Part shown: positions 48,637 through 61,540 of the stretch, piece after piece
Numbering within the stretch: position 1 is the stretch's first letter
How the letters are laid out: each line of letters opens with the position of its first letter
Source of the DNA: Syngnathus acus
Taxonomy: Eukaryota; Chordata; Actinopteri; Syngnathiformes; Syngnathidae
Reading direction: 5' to 3'
Length of the DNA stretch: 64,000 nt
Assembly (NCBI RefSeq): GCF_901709675.1
Contig: NC_051100.1
Coordinates: 9,830,786 to 9,894,785, forward strand
Notes under the pieces: model-generated
What the model saw: only the letters and a program-made list of their open reading frames with translations
Told to the model about the DNA's origin: nothing
Databases searched by the model: none
Program-made: the position numbers and the translations under genes

Positions 48637-51048
48637 TCAATACTCGCCGTTTCTCTCAACGCAGCCCACGCCGACTGCATTGTCGGGACACTTGCAGGAG
48701 CGACCGTTGGGTGTTGATAAGCAGAGGTGTGTACAGCCGCCGTTGTTCACCGCACAGTAGTTTTGTCCTGTTGGAGGAAGCATACAGATGCAGGAAGGCC
48801 CTATTAAAATAAACGAGCATAGCAGGGGAGCGACAGGAAACAGCCTCTTCGTGGTTTGTTTTACAGACATATACATGCTTACAGAAAACACATAGCTAAC
48901 AGCAGATGTTGGAGGCCCTCCCACTGGTCTGCACATTCCCTGGATTCATGCATGCAGCCTTATCGAGAAGGGAGGATGAGGCCTCGGGCTGTTGTGTGCT
49001 CAGTCATATTCAGTCATATTCTCACTCGGTGTTATCTTGGTTTTAGGTCAAAGAGAAAAGCTACACTTTATGGTCATAAAAACACCCTTGGAATGCTTCA
49101 AAGCGGGCCCAGCGCTCATAAAAAAATGGGATTCATTGAAGGCTAGATTTAAGGCCTGACTTGAGGATAGCCGATAAAAGTATGAGGGTCAAGGCCTTTC
49201 TAAGAAAGGCTCATGAGGAGGACAGTAAACGAAAGGTGACACTGGGCAGGAAGGGGACTTTGCTCACTCAACACCGGAGAGAGAAAATGTCAACATGAAT
49301 CCATATTGCGGTCATTGCATTCACCTGAAGGACATTGGGCGTAGGCTGTGGTGATCCCATATAGCTTGGAGCGTTTCTGAGGCTGGAACTCGTCAGACTC
49401 CCTGCCCGTATAGCGGTCCACTGTGACCACAGCGTCCCTGTAGTAAATAATACCAAAACAAAGTGAGCGATCCAATACTCAGACAGATGAGAAACTCCTC
49501 AAAGTGACCAGTCTGTGTGTTTTGTGTCAGGAGTGAATAAGTGTGGGCAGATGGGACTGGCAGAGTTTGTTGATGTGCAACTGTGGAAGCGTATACCTTC
49601 CCCCAACTGAGGTGGAGAAATTGCAAGCAGCTGCCACTTTTTAGGATGCCTTTCCACATAGACACACATACACACAAACAGACATCCCAACCCCCGCCGA
49701 TCTAACACCGCCCAAACACACAAAATGAACCACATGGGGGGAAAAGCTAGACAGTATCAAGTTGAGAGTGTCTGAGGATGGGAAGGCATCCAAGCTTTTT
49801 AATGCCAGTGTAGTGCAAGCTCACATGTTGAATGCCATGGGAGGTGTGAAGTTTACATTCTGAGAAAAAGTTGGAAAAATATGCATTTGAGGGTCAAACC
49901 TCCATGATGCTTGATGTCACATGAGACTCATTTTATTCGTGCAACCACTTCAGATAAGTGCCAAGTCGTGTGTCCTGGCTAAAGACTGACCTCCCAGACA
50001 CTCTTCTACTTGTGAGATTGTTTCACAAACTTATGAGTGAGTTCACACTTCTAAATTTGATCATACACTTTAGTTATAATTGCGCAGATTTTCTAGGGGC
50101 AATTTTATCTCATGTAAATACAACTTTTGTAACCATGGTGACTGGGCTCCAACAAGGGTGGGAAGCAAACAATTCAAACCTTCGCCAATCTGTGTAGTAG
50201 ATGTTCTTCCCAAAGGAAGTGACTCCAAAAGGGTACTGAAGGCCCTCCAAGATCTGTCTACGGTCTCCTCGGCCTGGGTTGGTACACTCCACTTTATGTG
50301 TGCCTACACGCAACAGACTACAATCAGCTCTGATTTCCAAATGGCACTTCATTGACCACTTCATCGCCGCGCCCTCTGACCTACCTGCATCCACCCAACA
50401 CAGCAGAGAACTCTGGGCGTCGTAGGTCAAGCCGTTCGGCAGGCCCAGATCGTCTTTAATAAGCACCCGTCTGTTGGCACCGTCCATGTAAGAGGTTTCA
50501 ATCTTGGGAGCGTCTCGGTTCCAATCGGCCCAGTACAGATTACTGTAACGATGTAGAAATAAATGAATGGAAACAATGTCTCTTACAGTTTTGTAGAATA
50601 TCAATCAATTTATCCATTCAGCCGTTTTCTGCAGGGCTTTGTATTCTTTTAAGAAAACACCATCACCCATTGGGTGGGTCCACGATAATAGCACGGGGGT
50701 TGACGAGACCGGAGTCTACAATGACACGTCGTTGGGAGCCGTCAAGCGAGGCCACCTCGATGCGGTCCGCCACAGAATCAGTCCAGAACATATTTCGTCC
50801 CAGGTGGTCGATTGCAATCCCTTCTGGACTCTGCAGGTCTTTGACAAAAAAAAAAAGTCAAGTCCACATCTTAAAAATTTGTTTCTGACAACTGAGAGAT
50901 GGATGTAAAGGGAGGTTTTACCTGATCTAATGATCGTCACAGGCTCTCCCCCCTGAATGCTGGCCTTGCTGATTGATGGAGACGTGATCTCGGTCCAGTA
51001 GATCATCTTGTCCACGCAGTCGTAGGCCACTCCAATAACTACTTTCTC
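48637..51048 (-). CDS. nid1: nid1 exons 15-20: YWTD propeller and final EGF
   Basis: Exon 15: 50922-51048; 16: 50667-50838; 17: 50385-50542; 18: 50180-50303; 19: 49325-49437; 20: 48637-48767 with stop. This is the laminin gamma-1 binding propeller. YWTD-type repeats: [42 protein letters not shown] and NIYYTDW. Exon 20 is the last EGF ([32 protein letters not shown]). Exon 18 encodes GRGDRRQ at a propeller loop, giving an RGD tripeptide (50263-50271) where I recall human having PSQPSRRK. Confidence 0.95.
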
Positions 51049-54000
51049 CTGTGGAGCAGACGCCAAACAACAGCTTTGAACCGTGCTTACTTCAAAAACG
51101 AGTGATCGCAAATACAAACATGAAGCAGATGTATTTTCCGACATTAATGACGAGACATAAATCTACCGCCGCACATTACGAAAAAGCCAGGCCAGACTTA
51201 AGAACAGCCGGTGTGAAAATCAGAGAAATGCAAATTTCAGTTCCACGGAGCTGATGTTTGTAATTAAGGAGAATGTCACCAAGTGCCTCCAATAACGGGC
51301 AGGCAGCCGCGCTGGAAGCATGATGAACACAACAGGCTTTTTACAAGCATTTTATGAGACACCTCACCTGACGCCTTGAAAATAACAGCTTGATGGTAGT
51401 GGAAAAAAATGTACACCACTCATTAGACCACATGAATCAAGTTGCACTTGTTAGCAGCCGTTCATATAAACTGTCATGGTCTGCTTTGACCACATGGATC
51501 AAGATGAGAGCTGAAAAGGGAAAAACTCACAGGTAGATGGAGGACAGTCTTGGCGTCTTCTTTCTTCATATCGTAACCTTCAAGGGGGACGTGCTCAATC
51601 CTGCCGCTCTGTGCGTACAGCAGATGTGTGCCAGGCGGCAGGGGGTAGATGTCAGGTCGAGGGGTGGGGCCAATGGGTGGTCTCACCCCACCATGGTCAA
51701 TACCTAACAGACAATGAAAACACAATCATAAATTGACAAATCATTTGTAGGAACGGACCAACTGTTTGAAATGCATCTGAAAATAATAGAATGAAAGTGT
51801 GTGGTATCAAATCAAGTGTAATGAACTCACACATGGGTCGACCACCAGGACCTGAGCGTGTCCCTGGGATCTCCTGTCCGTTGCGGTCCACACACCAGCA
51901 GTGCCCTGTGCTGCCATGGCACTGCATGGATTCATAGTTGCCGTTCTCATCACACGTGGGGATGTACTGCCCAACAGGAGGTCGCGGACCACGGGGGCCA
52001 AACTCAGTCACACCAAGAAGACTGTCTCTGTGGCTCTCACATTGCGTTTTTGTCCGCTCTGAAAGAAATGCGTGGACATGGATTTTCTGACGCATCTTTA
52101 TTTCCTTTCTCCTTGTTTTATCTTAAATGACACAAAAATTCCCCCTTAAAAAAAAAACAGATGCCAGCTGTGCAAAATTCCCAGCACACAGATGGTTGGA
52201 CTAAAACAATGGTGAGAATGTGAATGATCCATTTTGTAAGTTTGTACTGTTGATTTTGTATGCAGAACTATGAACACTATTACAAAACTGGCTCCACTCC
52301 AGTGGCGGCCATCCAAAACAGAGCAGCTGGATGTTAGCAGACATAACAGAACACATGTTTCCTGTCAGTCCACCGAGGGGTGTGAAATCACATTGGCTGT
52401 TGAAGTCATTCATTGACCTAGCGAGATAAAAAAAAAACTGGCGGCGTGCCTTCCAACTTACCTGGGGAGCAATAAAAGCCATCGCCGTAGTAACCCGGCC
52501 TACACTGGCAGGTGAAGGATCCCTGGGTGTTGTAGCACAGGGCGTCCTGGTGGCACCTGCCCGGCTGGCACTCGTCTATGTCTTCAAGGCAAAAAAAACA
52601 TGAGCTATCATTCCACTCGTGTTATGGTTAGCGTTGCACAGAATGATTTGGGAGTCAAGCAAGGACTCCGACACTATGAATGTGACTTACGGAGTAGCAG
52701 CCAAGAAAGAAGCTATACTCTGAAATGTCCATCTGTTTTCTATGTTTTACTATCCCGTTCCAGCAAATACATGATGTAACCCAGCTCACTTCCCCCCGGC
52801 TCTTGAGCAGATGGTGCAACAATTCAAGTCTGTATAGTGGATTTGTGTCTCTGAGGTTTTACCTTGGCAGACTCTTCCATCTCCTGTGAACCCGGGCAGG
52901 CAGGAGCAGATGTAGGAGGAACCTCCAGTGTAGCTGCATTGAGCACGCTCAGGAACGTCGCAGGTATGAGTACCTTCTTCACACGCGTCCGTGGGTCGAT
53001 TCACAGCTGATGGGTGAAGGAGGCCAGACAAATGCAGCTGAGTACATGTTTCGTGCTGAGGCAGAAATGTCCACTCGAAACAGCTCCCCTATCAAATCAT
53101 TCACTCCCAAAGACGTATTTATGTCGTTTCAGAGTAGAGTAGGACTGGCGGAGCTAGAGAGGGGGGGGGGGGGGCACTGCCCCCCCTCCCCAGATGATTA
53201 ACTTTTCATTTTTCGAACTTTTTTCCTGGGAATTGTTTTCCATATTTTCACTCTTCCCTTGCAAGGAACACAAAATGAATCTTTAGTATCTGTATTTTTG
53301 AAGAAATCTAGGGTTTTGTCAAAAAGATTTTTGTTCTGTGGGTTGATGAGCAAACCCCAAGAAAGCAAATCCTAGCTCTGCCAGTGCTGTCACAAAAATC
53401 TATCATTACTCACATTTTGTTGCATGAAATAACAGCGCTTGTAAATTATTTCATTTGGTGAGCCGAGTACCTACCAACACATGTCTGCCCATCGCTGGCA
53501 AATTGATACCCATCGAGACATTCACAGCGGAAGGTTCCAGGCTGGTTGTTGCAAATAGCATGTGAGCCACAAATCTCAGAATTCTCTCTGCACTCATCAA
53601 TGTCTAATGGAGATAAGTAACAGTTATCAGACAAGAATCATGTTAATCATAAATGACACGTAATCTCCTAAATCCGGATTTGTCAAATTTGTGTCTTTCA
53701 TTAGCAGATGACAGGAGATCAGAGCTAATGAAGATTTGTTCATTACAAATGGTTCCAGATAGCATCTGTCTAAAATACATCCTTCCTCTTTGTCCTGTAT
53801 ATGCCTTCCTGTCTCACTCTGGTTGAAAAGGGCAACTACGACGATTGAAAAACTTTTCCCACGCGAGATTTCCCCAAATTAGTGAGATTGTTCAGTCATG
53901 AAAGACAAGGCTGGATTAACTAGAAATGTGTGTACGTCTAATCCACAAATGACGCCAGTCTATCTCACGGTACAGCGGGTTTTCTTGAAAGTAAATATTT

Positions 54001-57000
54001 TGGCAGCAATCTACCGAATATTGAAATTGACCATACCGTAACACGTGCGTCCGTCACCAGTGAAGCCAGAGGCGCACTGGCATGTGAACTTGGTCCCCTC
54101 TCCAGGTCGACAAACCGCATTGGTGTCGCATCCGTGTCTTCCGGTGAAACATGGATTCTCTTCTGGTTGTCCTCCTGAGAAAAGTCATTTGATTCATAGC
54201 AAACACCGTTTTTGCCAGCATGTCATGGTGACACGGCAGGAAATGAGCTAGGAAGAAAACAATAATGTCCTGAAGCTCACCGTTGATGTTTCCGATTTTG
54301 TTGCTCATGGCGAAGCGGATGAGTTCATTTTTGGAGTCGTACATGACAAAGACCTGGTCCACGTTGAGCATCTGCGTGGGTCGCATGTCTCTCGTGGACT
54401 CATCATGCTGACAACCTTGGAAGGAAATGGTCTGACGCCACTGATACGTCCTCGTCTCGTCCTTGGTTCCATCGGGCAAGTTGACCACGTACTTCCGCGT
54501 GGAGGATGAGGTGATTACTGAAAGGAAATAACAATTTTCTTCCCGTGTAAACATGTTCTTAAATTAGTACTGACATTTCCACAATGGGGGTTTACTTACA
54601 GTTGCTGCTGTACTGGTAGATCTCAGAGTAGGACTCCACCTGAACGGTGGCGTCGCGAGGCACCTCAGGAACTCGACCCTCCAGGGTTGTGCTCACCGCA
54701 AGGTGGTCGTGTTCATCGATGCCTTTAAACTCCTGCCTGATTGTCAGCTTTTCATTCCCGGGTAGAAAGGTGACCTCAGCCTGCCGAGTGAAAACTCCTC
54801 CTAGGAGACGAGCACAAAAAGGGTTAATAGAGACCACCCCAGCAATAGATTAGCTGCCGCCCCTTGGGTCTGCGCTGAGGTCATTCTTGGGAATTTCAAC
54901 GAGCACAGCTGTATGACGAATTGTGACATTCGGATACCGAATCTCTCCCTCACCGATAATGCTGAAGCCGTTCTTGAAGCCGGGCTGCTCAAGAGCAAAA
55001 GCCCACCCGATCACACCGCCCAGCGCTGACAGGGGCATCAGCGAGGGTCCGAGGCTCTGAGGGATGTCACTGATGGCCACATAAGAGCGTCCGTCGTTCA
55101 CCACCACGTACGAGTGCAGATCGTTGCTGTTGAAGCGCTCCGGAGTGGGAGAGTTGCCCACGTACACCTGGCCATGTACTTTACCGTTCATCCGCTGAGG
55201 TTTTCCTAGCAAGACAAATAAGCATTGTCAATATTCATTGACGTCTCGCCATATATGGACTGTCGGAGAATCATTTCCAGGAAGGCGTCATCATCTTTCT
55301 GTGTAGCAATGATTTGTTATTGAGTTAAGTTTGGTTTTGTTGTTTTTGACGGGTTTGAAGTGGTACAAGATCTTTACATTTGCATTTTACTTCCGCTTCA
55401 TTCTTGTCAGAGTGCCAGCAGCCGAGATGTACTTTGTACTAAACTAATGATATCAGCTCAGTAGTACAAATCTAAATAGTTGTGAATTTTGTTTTATCTG
55501 AAGAGAGTCACTAGAATGATTTGTTTGGCAGTTTTTACAGGGGATGCTTTTCCTGATGCAACCCACTATTTATTCTTTTTTTTTTTTTATCTGGGATTGG
55601 GAGTGGAAATGCAGCAGCATATACTACACCACTAGCACCAAACCTAAACAGTTGTGACATAAATGAATGCTCAAATAATTTAAAAGTAAAACATTCCATG
55701 AATCCCAACTAGAGTAAGTGAGGCCACCGTTGTAACGGGGGGGAAATTATATTCAACCCTTTGCAGAACAAATTCAACTGCTATTTTATCTGGTTGCTTT
55801 TCAGTTTTTTTAACTACGGTGATATTTTGAGATTTGGAGAAGGATTTTTCATAGCTGATAACATGTAAGCGATTAAATGTTGTCCTACTCTGCGGTAAAG
55901 AGGCATGATGGATCTATTTTGAGCAAATTTAATCATATCACAAAAAGGTTGTGAAATTTAGAAGGTCGCTTAAATTGCAAATTGAAAAAAAGGAATTTAA
56001 TAGCGTCTCGTGATACATTGCCAGATCTACATGAACCCAACCACTTAATCTGGCCAAAAAAAAGCATCTTCTTCTAATTGTATGTGAACGTAATGTAGCC
56101 ATACCCTCTGCCACGCACTGTATCCCGTTGCCATAGAAACCGGGCCTGCAGTGACAGCAATATCCACTGGAGTGGTCCTTGCAGTCACCAAATTGGGAAC
56201 ACTTTTGTCTGTTATTTGCGCATGTGCCAAGGTTGTACGCAAACACTAAAACACAGAAGCAAATGCAGAAAATGATATAAATTCAATCCAATGACATCAA
56301 CAGGCAGCATTACAACTCACCATCGACATTTATATCCGTGTCCTCCACCACCAGCACTTCTGAATTGTCGGGTCGGTGGGGCTGGTATTGAACGGGTTCT
56401 ACCTGGATCTGTCCCTCTTCTGGTTCAACAGGAGGGTAAACCTCTTGCTGTCCATTCGTATACACAACGCCCCTGGAATCAGGGGCTTCTTCTATGTCGA
56501 CGGTGGAATGGGACAATGTTGCCTCAGTGGGGAGCTCGCTCACCTCTCCTGGAGCCACATTAGTAAAATAAGGCGACGTTCCAATCTCATACACCCAAAC
56601 CCCCCTGAGTCCTGAGTTGGTCTGCCTAAATGGGTGAAAGCACATTTTTCAATGAAAGCAACACAATGGAAATGTACGACGTGACTTACTCGGCTAAAGC
56701 GCTGATGGATGCGTCTTCGTCATTGGTGGTGCGGTAGTATGGGCCCTGACTGGAAAACAGGAAACCTTGAACCAGGCCTTGACTGAAGCCAGCGTGCAGG
56801 ATGACGCTAGTCTCCCCTACGGGAGTATTTGTATACTGTATCCCATCTCTGGGATATAGCATTATAGCATATGAAGAAGACCCCACTGATGCAATGGCCA
56901 GTTGAAAGGTGTTTTTCTGTTAAGGGAAAAATGGCATGAGCATTTAATTCATGAGTGTGCCTTCAGTATCTATTTGCCATTCAAACAGACTAGTGGCTGA

Positions 57001-58994
57001 TGCTGACATAGTTTGCAGCCCTAAAGGCCAAAAGGTCACGTCCACAAACCACTCAGACATCTTCTATTTTCACATGATTACATCATTATGAGGCTCACTT
57101 TCTTCTCGCCGGTGCTTTCAGTCTCCTTTTGGGCGACGTCTATCCAGGTGATGACCACCACGTGGGTGGGACTGACTTCTTGGTCTTCCGGGAAGGCTCT
57201 GTTGATGTGCTCCGCAGCCCGACGCAGCATATCCGGGCTGCTGTCTTCACGGAAGAAAACGTTCTCCTCTGCATCGCTTGTGTCAAGATCTCCGTGCAGA
57301 GCCGCGATCATTCCGAAGGGAGCGGGCATTTTGCCAAGGTAGGTCGACTCGGTTTTGGGCTGTGCAGTGGCGATGAAGCCGTTGGTGTTGATCTGAAATG
57401 ACAAGATGAGGATTGGCGAGGCTTGTAACTGGGGACGACTTTGTTCACAAGAACTAGGACAGACACGTGAAGGACTGGAACAGTCCAATGTGTTCCACTT
57501 TGATCTCTATCCCAAACTCATTAGACTAATTATCCAAGGGTGCTGCTAGGCGGCACATGAGCGCTGATGAACGAGATGCCATTGGACAAAGATTTTACTT
57601 TCTTCACGAGGCAGATGAAAAGAGGAGCTGGGATCATGTCAAAAACACACGCAGACGCCCCCGGCACATGGGGCTCCTTCACTTCCTGATCAGGGGGTGG
57701 GCGGTGGGGGGGAGCAAGAGCGCTACGTTTCCTGTCCTTGCCCCTGACCAGCAGCCCCAGAGAGCCTCAAGTAATCTTCATTACAGCCACTTCCTGGCCC
57801 AAAAGCTGGGAAAATGGTCAGTCAGTGTGCGATTTAGACCTTTTAAGTAAGTTGCCACTGCGTATCACGACTTTTTATTGTATATTTGTTTTTTGGATGG
57901 TTAAAGCTTTGTCAGATATAAAGAGGTGAGTGTTCCCCCACCGGGCACAGACACAGACACTAGTTCATATGTTTTATCTGCTGCGTGAAGAATTTTAATT
58001 GGAGCTGACTAATATGTTTGTGGTGGGTGACGTAACGGAACAGAGGGGAAACCCCACGCATGTTTTTGTTTTAGTAAAAAAAAAATGTATTCCCAATTTA
58101 GGGCACAGATATGCACCAGAAAAATTCCCACATGACTCAAAAGTGGACATCGAAGTTGCAGATGGAAACCTTCACAAAATAGTCTGTCAGTTAAAGACAG
58201 TATTTGTAGCTATATGAATTCCTCTGGTAACCAGAGTCTGGTTAAATACATTATTCTCTCATGCATTAAAGCTGAAAACAAAGACACAGCCCTTTTATTT
58301 AAAAAGCAGATTGGGGGAATATAAAGGGTTGCTTGTGTGTCCCACACAATGGTGGATCTTTCATACAATTTTGCATTTTTTTTACATTAATATGCTCCTC
58401 CTAAGAACTTCAGTGATAGGGCAGGAAACAGCTGAAAACATTACTTTTGGGAAGTAGGCTACATTCACACAAAAGAATAGCCAACCACTTGGTTATATAC
58501 TTAAGTATGAGGCACTTTGGGCTGTAGGTCAACAGTGAAGTGATAACCTGGGGCTGCAAGAATGTGAGAAGGACACGTGCATTCCAAAAGATTCATGCAA
58601 TCTTTGTGATAACCAAGTCAATATTTACGAAAAAAAGACGTTATTCTTTGACCCATATGTTTTTGTCGTTTGATAAACCCCAAAGAAGTGCGTAATTGCG
58701 CAAGACCATCGTGGATAGTCCAAACAAACCAGAGGAGGTTTTGAAATTTTTATTTCCATGGTAGTAATAGTAAAATGCGGATTTACTTACAAAGATGCTG
58801 TTAAAAGTGCCATCATAAAAGAGCACAGGCTTTTCCAGTTCAAGTCTGTGCGTGAGGTCATCGCCCGCGTCCAACTGTTGATCTCCAGCGCTCGGACCGA
58901 ACGGGAAAAAGTCTCCTCGCGTTAAGCTCTGAGCTGACGCCACCATTGCGAGGAAAGAGGCGCAGACGAGCCACGCTTGCTCCAGCCAAGCCAT
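48637..58994 (-). CDS. nid1: nid1, nidogen-1 (complete, 20 coding exons)
   Basis: Nidogen-1 is a secreted basement-membrane glycoprotein linking laminin, collagen IV and perlecan. Twenty exons with consistent phases sum to 3618 bases, or 1205 residues plus stop (human 1247). The ATG at 58994, in good context (GCAATGG), starts a signal peptide ([20 protein letters not shown]) followed by GDFFPFGP as in human LFPFGP. Domains in order: NIDO/G1, acidic linker, EGF, G2 beta-barrel, four EGF modules, one thyroglobulin type-1 module, a YWTD six-blade propeller, and a last EGF. A single thyroglobulin module indicates NID1 rather than NID2 (which has two). Whether this is the a or b fish copy cannot be told. 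Confidence 0.97.
51531..52058 (-). CDS. nid1: nid1 exons 13-14: thyroglobulin type-1 module and linker
   Basis: Exon 13: 51831-52058; exon 14: 51531-51703. The thyroglobulin type-1 module is shown by [20 protein letters not shown] followed by [18 protein letters not shown], including the diagnostic CWCV. The linker leads to [20 protein letters not shown], the entry of the propeller. Phases 1/1 then 1/0. Confidence 0.95.
52462..54174 (-). CDS. nid1: nid1 exons 9-12: four EGF modules
   Basis: Exon 9: 54037-54174; 10: 53475-53603; 11: 52863-53006; 12: 52462-52581; every exon is phase 1/1, the classic shuffled-EGF layout. Exons 10 and 12 start with DIDEC, the calcium-binding EGF signature. Exon 9 has GFTGDGRTC where human NID1 has the cell-attachment RGD (GFRGDGRTC), so that integrin motif is absent here. 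Cysteine spacing looks complete in all four modules. Confidence 0.95.
53142..53387. mobile_element. MITE-like element with inverted ends in a nid1 intron
   Basis: GGACTGGCGGAGCTAGAG at 53142-53159 and CCTAGCTCTGCCAGTGC at 53371-53387 are imperfect inverted repeats about 245 bases apart, with no coding potential between. Just inside the left end is a run of 14 G, then CACTG, then a C-run, able to form a GC hairpin. It is probably a short DNA transposon; the superfamily is not certain and no clear target duplication was found. Confidence 0.5.
54281..56245 (-). CDS. nid1: nid1 exons 5-8: EGF and G2 beta-barrel
   Basis: Exon 5: 56105-56245 (EGF with [14 protein letters not shown] and [18 protein letters not shown]). 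Exons 6-8: 54954-55205, 54600-54800, 54281-54517, residues 391-620, forming the G2 domain that binds perlecan and collagen IV. They include [86 protein letters not shown] and [13 protein letters not shown]. All follow human NID1. The intron at 55206-56104 holds nothing supportable. Confidence 0.95.
56321..58994 (-). CDS. nid1: nid1 exons 1-4: signal peptide, NIDO domain, acidic linker
   Basis: Exon 1: 58791-58994; 2: 57099-57392; 3: 56690-56916; 4: 56321-56625. Residues 1-343. Exon 1 holds the signal peptide and the [20 protein letters not shown] segment. Exons 2-3 carry the NIDO fold: [39 protein letters not shown] and [16 protein letters not shown]. Exon 4 begins with [11 protein letters not shown] and then becomes the Glu/Pro-rich variable linker ([17 protein letters not shown]), shorter than human. 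The 1.4-kb first intron (57393-58790) has no other gene. Confidence 0.95.
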
Positions 58995-60740
58995 TGCTCG
59001 TGTTCTAGAGGGGCTTCGGAGCAGTCCTGGTTGTGCTTGAGTCTGCAGCACCGTGACCGGAGCGGAGGAGGTCCACGGAGCAGAGTGACGCCCGGCCTCC
59101 AGTGAGGAAAGTTCAGGCAGAGCTTGAAGGACTTTGGGCGGAGTTGAGCTGAGCTGAGGGGGGCGCTCGGGGCTTCTTTCATCAAATACCAATACTAGAA
59201 AAGGAAATGAGAAGGAGGGCATGCTTGATCTTAAAGGCAGATTCCTCAAGTAGTTTCTTTCACTTTGGGAAAAAAAAGAAAAAACATCACAAATCTCACA
59301 TTAAGCTTTCACTTTACTTTTACGTTGCTATATCACCAAACACCTGAAAAATAATAACCTCTCGTAGTGCCACTATCTTGACCAACATAAAGACTACAGT
59401 ATCTTGGAAAACTTATTAAACTTAAAATAATTATCCTATAATCAACATTTGTGTAGTTTAAAAATGTATATCTGAATAAATAAATTAAAGAAATAGATAA
59501 ACAAATTAATCCATCCATCTATCTATCTATCAAAAGGTTGTTTTTCCTTCAAAAAAAGAACGAGGAAGAAAAAGGGAAAAGAAAAGTTGTCTTTGTTTAT
59601 TTACAACCTTTACATCTACCATGACCAAGGTGTTTTTTTATTTCTTCATTTATTCTTATCTGCTGAATTAATTGTGCAGGCCCTCAAGGGTCATGTTAAC
59701 TCTGCCTGGATTTCCACCACACTTATTGTTGAATAATCCTACCTGTTGAAATCTCAAATTAGTTTCATCTCCTTTCTTAGGGATTTACCTCAGGTAACAT
59801 CTTGTCAACTGAAATGTTACTCACTCATTCAAACTACAGCAGTGGAGAAGAAGCCCAGCTTTTGCCATCCTGAAGTGAAACGTTCTTTACTGTATTATCT
59901 ACCTCAGTTTATAAAGTATCCAAATAAAGGATCCACTGTGTGAAGATCCACTGAAGCCATATTAGTGCATTTGGAGGCAAGCCAGAGGCCCATCGGGGCA
60001 CTGACATCACCGCATGGCCCAGTGACCACCGACAGAACCTGATGGCCACTTGGATTAAAACATTATGACCACAGACTAGACACTCAACATTCAGGCTTTG
60101 AGAATAAACTTTTTTTCCTCCTGTTTTATGGATGGACAGCCACTTGAGTCTGTTCGCTCAATTTCGTGCCAGCTGACCTTTCTGCGTCATCTTCTTAAAC
60201 ATATTTCTTCATTCTTCAAAACAAGCCAATTTGCCTTGTTTTGAATAGCTGAGCCAGCTGCATCAACATTGTGTTTCTGGACCATATAGGCTGCCTCAGA
60301 TGTTTATACAGCAGACAAAATAACGATAAATTGAGCCTTGAACTTACATCAATCCTGACCACATTTGTGCAATTTTGGAAAGTGAATGAGGCAAGAGTTT
60401 TAGAGTTCACTGTATTTGGCTTAGATACCATTATAGGGTAAATGTAATGCAGGACTTTACCATGTTTCCATGTATAACATAGGTTAACAGTGCCATCATG
60501 TGACCATTGTGGGTAATGAGATGGAGGCGCTGGAATAAACATTTTAACCATACATACAATTTTTTTCACAATGTATCCTAGTCTAACCCAAATCACTTTG
60601 AATGAGAGGTAAGGTACATCTTGAGGTGACAGGGAACATATTTTCTTTCCCATATTTACACCAGTGGGAAATTTTGAGTCTTTTGGTAAGCTAACAACAT
60701 AACATATACGTCTTTGGAGTGCAACATAAATAATCAATTC
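58995..60740. other. nid1 upstream region and intergenic DNA
   Basis: 58995-59250 is the presumed nid1 5'UTR/promoter: moderately GC-rich, CpG present, no clear TATA. The remainder is AT-rich, with a short (ATCC/ATCT)n patch at 59511-59531. A 177-codon open frame (60216-60749, minus, non-ATG start) has no recognisable domain and is treated as chance. Confidence 0.5.
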
Positions 60741-60812
60741 AGGTTCCACTGAGATTTGAACTCAGATCGCTGGATTCAGAGTCCAGAGTGCTAACCATTA
60801 CACCATGGAACC
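60741..60812 (-). tRNA. tRNA-Gln (anticodon CTG)
   Basis: The minus strand gives a complete 72-base cloverleaf. Acceptor arms GGTTCCA and TGGAACC pair fully, with T as discriminator base. The D-arm/A-box is TGGTGTAATGGTTAGCAC, the anticodon loop in GGACTCTGAATCC shows CTG, and the T-arm/B-box is GAGTTCAAATCTC. It is nearly identical to the vertebrate tRNA-Gln(CTG) I know. There is no intron and no encoded CCA. No T4 run occurs in the first 140 bases downstream on its strand, which is unusual for a Pol III gene. Confidence 0.95.
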
Positions 60813-61540
60813 CTGCTATTGCAGCGTTGGGATTGTGCATGGTTACAACGGTGTGGAGTGATGAATGCGGTCACCAAATGACCTTCCACTTTGGCCTCTT
60901 GCATTTTCACATGCTCCACCGATGTGAAACCACCCCCACACTTATCACCAATTTTGCAAACCTTGCTCATATTTGACTTGATTCAGACATTTTACTATAA
61001 CAAACGGTCATTGTCTTCACATTACTCGTTCAAGAGATTAGCCCTCATGTCTTTTGTGATGAACACTGATATTAAATGTATTAGTGTTTAAAACCACAGA
61101 CAGGGCGGGGACGAACGTTTTGCAAGAGGAAATGTGATTTCCGCGTCTTCACCCACTAAACTAGGCGTATGAGTGAATGTTTAATACAAGCTTCCTACTA
61201 ACTAGGCTTCAGAGTGACATTTTGGTTTTAGGGACACCATCAAAATGTATCATCATACAGACAGCAGCCTCTAATAATTGTATTATTACTTTTTTGGGGG
61301 GAAAGTAGCGACAGTTTGTGATATGGTATGCCTAAAGTTATTTAATTAATTACTAGCAGCTTTCATTTCCAGTCAAACTTGCTGGCAATTGAACATCCAG
61401 TCTATATACCTTTTCAAAACTTGAACTTAAAGTGGCACCATATGCTTACATAAACATGAGAAAGTCTTGAAGCCTGCATGATCTAAACATTGCCATTTTA
61501 GCATCAAAATTGAGTATTATCTTTGAACCTGATGCTGTGG
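60813..61540. other. Intergenic, no gene seen
   Basis: AT-rich spacer between the tRNA gene and the gpr137b promoter; nothing supportable. Confidence 0.55.

Noticed and set aside
60216-60749. 177-codon minus-strand frame abutting the tRNA gene
   Set aside because: Starts on a non-ATG codon inside the tRNA, has no recognisable family, and lies in AT-rich intergenic DNA.
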